From Zychaea mexicana (lineage: Eukaryota; Mucoromycota; Mucoromycetes; Mucorales; Lichtheimiaceae), in contig NW_026516762.1 in the NCBI RefSeq assembly GCF_025766255.1, positions 107,766 through 171,765 on the forward strand: a DNA stretch of 64,000 nt, given 5' to 3'. Both the position numbers and the translations under genes were made by a program. The notes under the pieces were generated by a model. That model saw only the letters and a list, made by a program, of their open reading frames with translations. It searched no databases and was not told the DNA's origin. The first letter of the stretch is position 1, and every line of letters starts with the position of its first letter. Below are positions 56,335 through 64,000 of this stretch, one piece after another.

Positions 56335-59300
56335 AATTAGCTAACGAAATATGCAGCAGTTTAACGATCCCCCCTTCCTGTGACAGACGGGAGTTTAGAC
56401 CTTGCGAGAATTGGGCGAAGATGGACAAAGTAGTTTAACGCTAGCAACACCACCAAATAACGAACGGCCAAAATGAAAAAAAAAGGGGGGGCGGGTGTGG
56501 GGAGAGGTGTAAAGAAAGACGTACGGAAAAAAAAGCAAGAAAAGAGTATCGATGTGACCTGGTCATTATACTGTGTCAAATCCATCATGTGTCCTTTTGT
56601 AACAGACAGGCCAAACCTTATCACTTCCTTTGTTTTCTTATATAAAAAACGCCATCCAAAGCAATCTATACTGTTTTATGTGTACAGTATACGTACTAAA
56701 TTTACAGGTACCAGCAATACCCGTGTTGAATTTTACTTTTTTTGATAAAACGACAATCCAATAGTAAAACAGCGTTTAGAGAATTATGGTGATGAAGCGT
56801 TTTGTATCGGTGATGCACAATCACGCTGTTGCCTTTAATGGTTTGTTTGTGCCGTCTAAATACACAGCTCCTGGTACTCTAATCTGCAGCACGCATACTA
56901 CTGCACAAATCCCACGCTCTTGCAGCGGCGGTAATCTTGGTCGCTGCTAGCTGTAGCTGTCATGCCCCAACAAGATGGTGCTATAAAGTTACGTGACCTC
57001 CTCCCTGTAGCTTTGCGTTTTTGATTGAACAGAGGATGTAAGTCACAGGATCGTAAAAACGAACTCACATTATATCTCTAAAAGTACAATGAAAAATAAA
57101 CGTGGGGTGTATGCACCACCACCACGCACCAGACCACACAGCTGGATTGCGCGCGAATATCATGATATTAACAACAAAACATACTGCTATGTAATACCTG
57201 TTACGACAGTGTTTCAATTGGACAGTGACGAGCTGCTACTGTACATCATGTGTACAGTATATGTAAGTATTATCCAACCCGATCGAATGATTGATGATGG
57301 GACTTTCGGTTACGATTTATGGCGACGAGATATTTTTCAAAGAGAAACTCTCACCTGGTTTACATATTTGTATGTGTTGTGCTGTACGTCTTTCACAAAA
57401 ATGAAAGTAATAATATGTAAGTAGTTTTTGGTCAGAGTTTTGTGAACTCATCGAAGTACAAAGCATTTCACGTACCCACAGTGGCTAAAACGAAGTGTTT
57501 AATCTATTACAATTAGCATTTCAAATGTTTTACTGGTTTGTACTTCTATATATAAGGTTTGCCGTAATGCTAGCCGACTTGCTTGAAGTCGTCAACAGAG
57601 CTTTGGCAATTGCTCTCGCTGCCTTCACCCCCTGATTTACTGCCTGCCTCTCAAAATGTTCCTTTTATTCAACTTTTTGCGATATTACCACAACCCGATC
57701 TGGTAGACGATTTATCAGAGTTACTTGCTAGCCAATGACGGCTCTTGATCTGATTTTGTGTCTCTGTAACACACCGTTGATGTACATTCTACAGAAATGC
57801 ATTACCATAGTGAGTAATTCCCCTCTGAGTCTACTGAGAAAGATAAAGTGTTCCGGATTATGGGCTCTTTGGTAGCTTTATCCATCGCGTTGGCGTTGAA
57901 TGTTGCTTTTAAAATGCAGTATCATATGATCCATTCCTGCGCTTGATGATACATAGTGTTTTGAGGATCTTTCTTTAACGGGCAGTAACCAATCTCGTGT
58001 ACTATGAGCTTATTGTCGCATAGTTATTACAAATCTACCAAGGAAGCAATATCTTTTGGGCGCTATAATTACTCCTTGAACTTTGGTTCAAAGCGTTCGA
58101 ATGTATGGATAGGATCCTTTAATATCTCCGACGGAGCTTTCTCAATTTTCCACAGACTGTGAGAAACAAATACGCTGAAAGTTCGCGCAGATTTGAATCG
58201 ACGTAAAGCTTTAAGAACAACGGGTCAAAAACGCTCGCAGAATGTAGCAGCAGCATAATTCTGCACTGAAGTTTGAAGACCTCAGAGTATTACACTAGTC
58301 AATTTAATTACTGTACCGTATTGAAATATCACTTGCTGAATAATAGAATATACTACTCATAGCTACATCAAATTCAGCCAAAGGTACATGGTTACATTCG
58401 GCAAATCTGTGGTGTAACCATTTCTACCACTGTGCTGCATAGGAACTGTAGCTAACCGCTAAAGAGTAACAGTCCACAAATAATAACATGTACTAGACAG
58501 GGTAATTGCTTCAGCAAGGGCTTCACCAGAGCATGTTGAAAAGCATCAACAATATGCACTAGTTTGTTTCGTAGTCAGTGTCACAAAACGGCAGCGATTT
58601 ACATTGGCAGCACATGATAGGTTGAGGAAATAATTGGAAAATTGAGAGCGTCCTTTTCCTCTTCAGGATGTGTTTCACTAAACATTCATCATCGGTCTGT
58701 TGGACTTTTTAGCAGCTCTATCTTGACAACGAGCATTGCGTAGAAGCGAGAACATATCTTTTACAACGGTCCACGAGCTGTTCATCATTGCTTACATGCT
58801 TTGAAAACGATGGCACCCTGTCTTTGCTTACATGGAGCTCTTTTTAAAAAAAATGTATATATTAACACACGGTGGGTGGTCATCGGCACTGTAATTCGAT
58901 CCAATGGTGTACTGTATGTAACGGTAGCATTACGAGCTGCTTAACTTCGCAGTTACAGTACCACTCACCAAGAATTACTTGATCTAGGCAGTTACGCATC
59001 ATGCATTTAGCCTTTCAATAATCTTTTGTTAGCAGGCCAAAATATCTTGGCTCGGGCTCTGTTCCAATTTCGAGTGTGCAAAGCAACCGTCTTGGCTGCT
59101 GCCCATGAAAATGCAGAGTGCACGGACAACACCGCGCCCGACGCACCTTAAACTCGTGGTAAAACATGTAACTGCTTTTGCTGCAAAGACTGAATTGTTC
59201 CTTCAAATCGAAGCCGTAGCAACAGTGGCATATGATTAACTACTTGTATTCGCTTTGGTTGATCGCAGTGCAGTCTTGGAATTTGAGTTGTTTTTGCTTC

Positions 59301-60161
59301 TAATGTGCACCGCCGCACGATATGTAAATCACAAGGGAATTCTCTGTCTTGTCGTCGTCATTGCTCTCGAGAACGAGAAGAAACCCCGTTTTTTTGTGGA
59401 AGAGGAAAAGGGGGAGGAGTAGGAGGACAAGGAAGGCGATGAGGCGCTTAAGGTAGAAACGAGGTAATTGTTTCATGAAGCGACTAAAGTCGAATATACA
59501 CAATTGGGGGAGGGGTTCCCAAAAAGCCGTCTGATCCTAATCTTGCAGCTGGTCATAGCTTTCAACATGACCGCAATTGCTGTGTGCCAAGACGGCTCGC
59601 ATCGAAGTGTTTATATATCATATCCATAGTAACTGATACATGCTCACTAACCTTTTAATACAGTACCTGAGATAATTAAGAGCGAAGCCTTCCCGTAATC
59701 ACAAACCTAATCAAAAGCGAGCTGAACCTGTGCTTACACTTGTGCGCAACAGTCTTCACCTTTATTCGAATCCGGTCGATCCTGTTTTCTATACTCTAAT
59801 AGTTTTGAATACTTCTCTTCTTTTTGGAAAGTCCATTAGTGACTTGTTCAGCATAGAATAATCATTTAATGCAGCAGTTTATCTGGTAAATAGGCCTATT
59901 CCAATCCGGTGACAACGCAGTGGTCAGTAAAGTACAGTAATCATATTGCTTGATTCAGATACTGGGTTACAGTATAATTAGCCGTTGCCCATCAATCGTG
60001 GGTTATTGCCTCCATCGCTGATAGTTTTTTTGCAAATGGCATTCCAGCATGTACTGTTTCATAGTATAAATATACAAGAGTTAGATATACCTATTGAACA
60101 ACAACGAAAGGAAAAAAATCTCACAGAAAAGAACCGACATCTGTGTCATCGAGCGATGTTT
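56335..60161. other. 3.8-kb gene-poor stretch with transposon-like decay
   Basis: Apart from one possible fragment at 57089-57424, no gene is supported. Palindromic TACTGTA/TGTACAGTA motifs recur (56690, 57236-57262, 58911, 59971), which might be relics of element ends. No matching terminal inverted repeat pair could be fixed. Confidence 0.4.
57089..57424 (+). other. Open frame of 111 codons, possible transposase N-terminal fragment
   Basis: It contains HSWIAREYHDINNKTYCYV, loosely reminiscent of a BED-type zinc finger of hAT transposases (aromatic-rich SxW...F followed by a Cys). The second Cys pair and downstream catalytic domain are not visible. The match is weak and recalled only; the frame may be random. 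Confidence 0.18.
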
Positions 60162-60237
60162 TTATGCTGTGGAATGAGGTGCTTGAAGACGGTAATTTAT
60201 TTCAAATAAGGTATCAGATAGGGAGATGAGGTGGAAA

Positions 60238-62501
60238 TTATGAACTAATATATGACGTAAGGTTGATGGGATGATATAGGGGTAGTTCAGTTTTTTTTTG
60301 TTTTTTCGATGACGATGACGATGACGGTGATGATGATGATGATGATGATGATGGTGACGGTGATGATGATTCGGGAACAAAGGTTGTTGGGAGCATCCAA
60401 TCACTTACAGATCGCAGCGATTCTAGGTTGGTGTTACTTTTTACAAGTATATTCCACGTTTGCTCCATTATATATAGTCCAGATAAGGCCATTTTAAAGA
60501 GTGGAACAATTTTTGTGATGTAGTCTTCAGCGCAGCTTCGATATTCCAGTGCTTTCGATCGTCGTACTCTGGCAACATAACCTTGTGGGCAATCCATTAC
60601 CAGCATTGATATTTTGCAGCCTGGAAGTTGCAAAAAGTTAGTATCAATAGACTAATATAAACACAGCCAAGTTTCACTGACCGTTGATGACGAAGCCGAG
60701 CATTTGAACTTGATGCAATGATTTTTGTGAATATGCCACTTGGCTCAACATATCATGCATGATTAACGGCATTTTGGTCAAGCTGTCCTTCATCTCTTTG
60801 GTCTGATCTTCGTTCTTTCCAATCTCGACACACCCCACTTCTTTTCTGTTTGCGCTGTAAATCACGTCAATTTTACGGCCAACCCGACGGTTCGTGGCTG
60901 GTTCGATGGCTGATATGGATCTTTTCTTGTTCAAAGCATCGGCATTAGCCTTACTCGAGCCTTCACTCCTGTTTTTACATTACATCGTAAGCGCACTTTA
61001 TTTTGAAGTGTATAATAACCCTGTTTTTTGCGAATCTTTTGATTTACCCTTTTGCTGTGATGCGAGTGCCTTTGACGATGGTTTTTATGAAACCCCACAC
61101 TTCATACAATTGGTCGTATTCAAGCATGTTGTCCATGTCGAGTTTTCTATTGTCGTACAAGAAAATTCTTGCAATTCGACGACCAACCATGCTTTCAAAG
61201 GCTCCTTTATGGGATCATGACACAATTTGCAGCCGAATTCATACGCTTCAGACAGAGTTGTCTACAAATTAGTAGCGCAATGTTTAATTTATGCAATAAT
61301 GCTCATTACTGCGACTCTTATTTTTTTCTTAATAGCTTTTCAATATCGCTCAAGATATCAATTAATTCAGCATCCAATGCGGGGAATAGCTTAGAACCAA
61401 AATTTTCTAAAGCATCCAGATTTCTACCCGAGAAAACATCATCCCAATTGTTATCGCTGATGTCCAATGAGTATTGTTGAACCTTAAAAAAATTCGTAAG
61501 TTCTTAACTTACGGAGTGCTTCTTTTTATGGTTCTTTTTCAAAGAAGAAAAAGGTTCTGAATTCTCAACCAAAATTTTAATTTTGGGTATTACAGAATTC
61601 ATAGATAATTGTTTTTCCATAAATTTTTTTTTAATTTTTTGTCTTAGTAAAAACTATTATCCAAAAAAAATAATTATTTTTTTCAAAGAAATTAATTTTA
61701 ATTTCGAAATGATATATCTTTTTAAGAAATTAACTTTAAAGATTTTTATTTATTAATGATGCTCAATATGAGTGACTGGGACGGACTAAAAAACATAAAC
61801 ATTCTGTGATGAGTGCTCTATTCCTCTATATAACGCCTTTTTGATCTTATACAGACAAAAGGTCTGTTGATTTTAATACCTATTGATGGTAGTTGCACTG
61901 TTTCGCAAGTCGATGACAATCTGGTCTATGATCAGCGGTGCTTCATCAGACCGTTCCAGGCTCCAGAAATTCTTTTTCGACAACTGTCCTAACTCTCGCG
62001 AAATCCTTTCTTTGTCCAGAGTTGTCAGTTTTACTTTGAGGGACGTCGATCCGGGTGATTTAGTCGTTGGGTATGATGCTTTCGAGCATTCCCTGACTGC
62101 GATATTGTCTGCCTTGGGCCGAGCCAGCTCCACCATTTTCAGTGCTACAGCTGCCCAATCAGGCTTCTTGCGCCCTTTTGCCTTTACAAAAAAGCATTAA
62201 CTTTTTGAAACTTGGTCACAATACTCGGTCTACAAGATGTATACTTACAACATCCACCTTTACCCATTGCACAACCTTCCCATACAGGTTGGTCTAGGTT
62301 TTTTCGAGCGCGTCCCCCAAATACGAGTTCTGTGCAATAAATTCGACATTTTTGTCGATGAAGTGCTGGAAACTGGGTGTGCTTGTAGTTTTTAGATAGT
62401 TCTCGACAACTGCAGTATATCATTAGTGTCTCATACTCCAAGGCAATCTCCTTAGATTCGTGTCACTCACATGCTTCTGTTTCCTTGGTAACGTTCGTCA
62501 T
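60238..62501 (-). pseudogene. Degenerate member of a Mucorales-type multicopy hypothetical protein family
   Basis: Coding pieces run from a start at 62501 (MTNVTKETEA). They continue through VENYLKTTSTPSFQHFIDKN, then an in-frame stop near 62302, then KGRKKPDWAAVALKMVELA (62183 onwards). A second unit near 61480-61320 reads VQQYSLDISDNNWDDVFSGR. A later part runs RRVGRKIDVIYSANRKEVGC, MPLIMHDMLSQVAYSQKSLH and, after an intron with a GTCAGT donor at about 60681, CKISMLVMDCPQGYVARVRR. The last part resembles a family of nuclear hypothetical proteins that is abundant in Mucorales genomes (RKVD..., KMPL...DML, GYVARV). This is recalled similarity only. A stop, frame changes and an AT-rich insertion at 61545-61760 show it is broken, or that two fragments are collapsed. 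The C-terminus has a Ser/Pro and Ser-only tract from an ATG/ATC repeat at 60305-60370. Confidence 0.5.
61545..61760. other. AT-rich island interrupting the hypothetical-family relic
   Basis: About 85% A+T by eye, made of TTTCAAAGAA and AAATTAATTTTAATTT-like blocks, unlike the flanks (about 60% A+T) but like the organelle-type segment starting near 62600. AAAGAAATTAA occurs twice (about 61687 and 61714). It could be a separate organelle-derived insertion. Confidence 0.4.
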
Positions 62502-62729
62502 AGTAATAGTTTTTGCACAGAGAATGGGTTTAACATGAAACAGTTATTTACATATCCTCCTTTAGAAGGAAAGAAAACAAACATACTTCTTTCCTTCTAG
62601 ATAGGATCTTATTCAGACATACCTTTTTGTATAAGTATCATTATTTAATGAGAAACTAAATGTCTTTATTTTTTAAAAAAATAGTATTATTTAATTGATG
62701 CTATCTAATTTTATTAATTTATTAAAAAA

Positions 62730-63623
62730 ATGTTTACAAAAATGTCTTTTAAAATTTTAGCGATCGCCCTATTCTCCCTTCGTATCCTGCGATTAACTTT
62801 AAACTTAGTTTGGGTTATTTCTAGTTATTGGTTTAAAATACTTATTTATAGATGTAATAGATTATTACAAACTTATTATTCTTTATTATAGAATAATATT
62901 CTATCCATTATTAAGTTTATTAAACATAAGTATTACTATTCTATAGATAAAAATCATTTTAGATTTGCATCTGTATTTTTAATTCCTAATATTCTAGTTG
63001 ATTCTATTCATCTTTATTTTATAGAATTTATCCACTTCTTAAATGATAATCTTTCTAACATTTTTACAGGCTCTTTAGGTTTGGTAGTACTAGGTTTATT
63101 AATTTATATAAGTTCTGCCCCTAATTCATCTAATACAAATCCTTCATCAAAAAATACTTTTAATGTTAATTTTGGAGATGGAGGTGTAGGGTCAAATAAT
63201 CATCCATCAAATAGTAATTCTAATAATGATAAACTAATTACTTCTCCTGGAGTTGCTGCGGGAATTATTTCTGGAACAACAATAACTGCTGCAGTTACAA
63301 TTGCAAAAACAAATCCTAGAAATGGATTGTTTTTAGGTATTGTTGGTACTATTACTGATTTTGCTACTTATGGATTAGGTGAAATGATGAATCATAACTA
63401 TGAAGAAAAAAAAATGAGAGAAATGTGTAAAAGAATGTATTATCACTCTATTGGAAGATCTAGTAGTCCTCCACCAGATGGAAACTTCAAAATTAATTCT
63501 CCAAATGAAAATAATAATAATTTTGTAGAATTAATTTCAAAATTCATTGAAAATCCACAAGATGTATTTAATTTATTAAATGAATATTTAGAGGTAGTGA
63601 TGGAAATCCTACTCCTATTTTAA
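62730..63623 (+). CDS. Organelle-type membrane protein frame, interrupted once by UAG
   Basis: From ATG 62730 the frame stays open for 297 codons to TAA at 63623, except for one TAG at 62889-62891. The part before it (MFTKMSFKILAIALFSLRIL) and after it is hydrophobic and AT-biased in the same way. The later part includes a TM segment (FTGSLGLVVLGLLIYISS), an Asn/Ser-rich linker and a Gly/Ala/Thr-rich hydrophobic segment (SPGVAAGIISGTTITAAVTI), then a charged C-terminus. If UAG is read as an amino acid, as in some fungal mitochondria, this is one protein. Otherwise it is broken. No family was recognised; unassigned ORFs of linear mitochondrial plasmids are a candidate class. Confidence 0.45.
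62756..62797. repeat. GC-cluster-like motif, copy 1
   Basis: Core GCGATCGCCCTATTCTCCC with inverted ATCGC/GCGAT ends. A diverged second copy lies at 63834-63876. Both are preceded by ATGTTTACAAA, so the repeat unit extends to the left. Confidence 0.55.
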
Positions 63624-64000
63624 TTTTATGTGTTTGTCTATTTACATTTATTAGAATTCTTGGTTGTTTCTTTTTAATTATAGGTATGTTAAGTAAGCTA
63701 ATTAAAATTGAAGAACGAGAATTTATTAAGAATAGACCTTTATTATATAAATTAGCTTGCCTTATTATTTCATTAAGAGATTGGAATAATTTTGTAATAT
63801 TAATAATTATGTTTACAAACTTATTCTATATTTTTAGCGGTTGCCCTATTTTCCCTTCGAATACCTGCGATTTAAACTCTTTTACAGAGCTTATTTCAAC
63901 TTACATCAGGATTAAAACACCTGATGGTTTAATTACTAGTAATATCTGGATTAATACTTCAGATAATTTACTTTTAGCTTTATTACCTTCAGTGGTATGT
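63584..64000 (+). CDS. Second organelle-type open frame, running off the window end
   Basis: The frame opens after a TGA at 63581 (tryptophan in genetic code 4) and continues to the end. It begins IFRGSDGNPTPILILCVCLF and has two hydrophobic segments (LCVCLFTFIRILGCFFLIIG, VILIIMFTNLFYIFSG). It overlaps the previous frame by about 40 bases in the -1 register. The first ATG in frame is 63686. No family was recognised and the 3' end is outside the window. It may be a separate overlapping gene or a frameshifted extension of the preceding one. Confidence 0.35.
   Translation, partial: MFRGSDGNPTPILILCVCLFTFIRILGCFFLIIGMLSKLIKIEEREFIKNRPLLYKLACLIISLRDWNNFVILIIMFTNLFYIFSGCPIFPSNTCDLNSFTELISTYIRIKTPDGLITSNIWINTSDNLLLALLPSVVC
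63834..63876. repeat. GC-cluster-like motif, copy 2
   Basis: TTTAGCGGTTGCCCTATTTT followed by CCCTTCGAATACCTGCGATT matches copy 1 with a few substitutions. It falls in a different reading frame relative to its host ORF, as expected for a mobile insertion. Confidence 0.55.

Larger units (their letters stand above)
62600..64000. other. Mitochondrial- or mitochondrial-plasmid-like segment at the window end
   Basis: A+T rises sharply, codons end almost always in A or T, and two membrane-protein-like frames occupy nearly the whole stretch. Two ~42-bp GC-richer motifs (62756-62797 and 63834-63876, core GCCCTATT-TCCCTTCG) stand out against the AT-rich background, like mobile GC clusters in fungal mitochondrial DNA. 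Frames are best read with a non-standard code. Nuclear copy (NUMT), integrated mitochondrial plasmid and chimeric assembly are all possible. Confidence 0.6.

Noticed and set aside
59755..59790. tRNA-like T-loop match (TTCGAATCC)
   Set aside because: No acceptor stem, D-arm or anticodon arm could be built around it.
56676..59985. TACTGTA/TGTACAGTA motifs as transposon termini
   Set aside because: The motifs are short and partly palindromic, and I could not pair any two into matching terminal inverted repeats with target duplications.

Overview
This window is nuclear DNA of a filamentous fungus, most likely Mucoromycota and probably Mucorales. Coding genes are dense and on both strands. They are split by short GT-AG introns (about 50-130 nt), often with CTAAC-like branch points. 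Low-complexity Gln, Pro and His runs are common inside proteins, and one degenerate gene resembles a multicopy hypothetical family I associate with Mucorales. No tRNA, rRNA or CRISPR array was recognised. The last 1.4 kb differs in character: it is very AT-rich and resembles mitochondrial or mitochondrial-plasmid DNA.

Layout. 0.7-9 kb is ordinary housekeeping: an SLC35F6-like transporter, a PEHE-like putative chromatin protein, an Anp1/Mnn9 mannosyltransferase, PEX16, and an Ups2/PRELI lipid-transfer protein. 10.6-12.2 kb is a G/C-skewed minisatellite whose minus strand carries a 5' and a 3' splice-site consensus in nearly every unit. 12.3-14.1 kb and 23.7-25.0 kb hold two copies of one interspersed element with shared ends and unrelated centres. 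15.7-25 kb is the most rearranged part. It contains a dead MULE transposase, a WASP (Las17-like) gene whose 3' half lies inverted relative to its 5' half, and EXO1 with a tandemly duplicated exon-intron unit abutting the truncated WASP remnant.

25-35 kb holds an HMG-box gene with one very long intron, a frameshifted UDP-glycosyltransferase interrupted by an inverted-repeat-flanked insertion, and fructose-bisphosphate aldolase. 37-56 kb is again housekeeping: acetoacetyl-CoA synthetase divergent from an alpha/beta hydrolase, a PPR protein, a 948-bp pogo-like TIR element, the complex I assembly factor NDUFAF2, a LaeA-like methyltransferase, a CDK9/Bur1 kinase, and a membrane-anchored GH29 alpha-L-fucosidase. 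56.3-62.5 kb is gene-poor with degenerate relics, and 62.6-64 kb is the organelle-like segment.

The genes are unlinked functionally, apart from several with mitochondrial or peroxisomal roles (Ups2, NDUFAF2, PPR, PEX16). Exon coordinates were worked out by hand from splice consensus and phase. In the well-supported genes every junction closes in frame.
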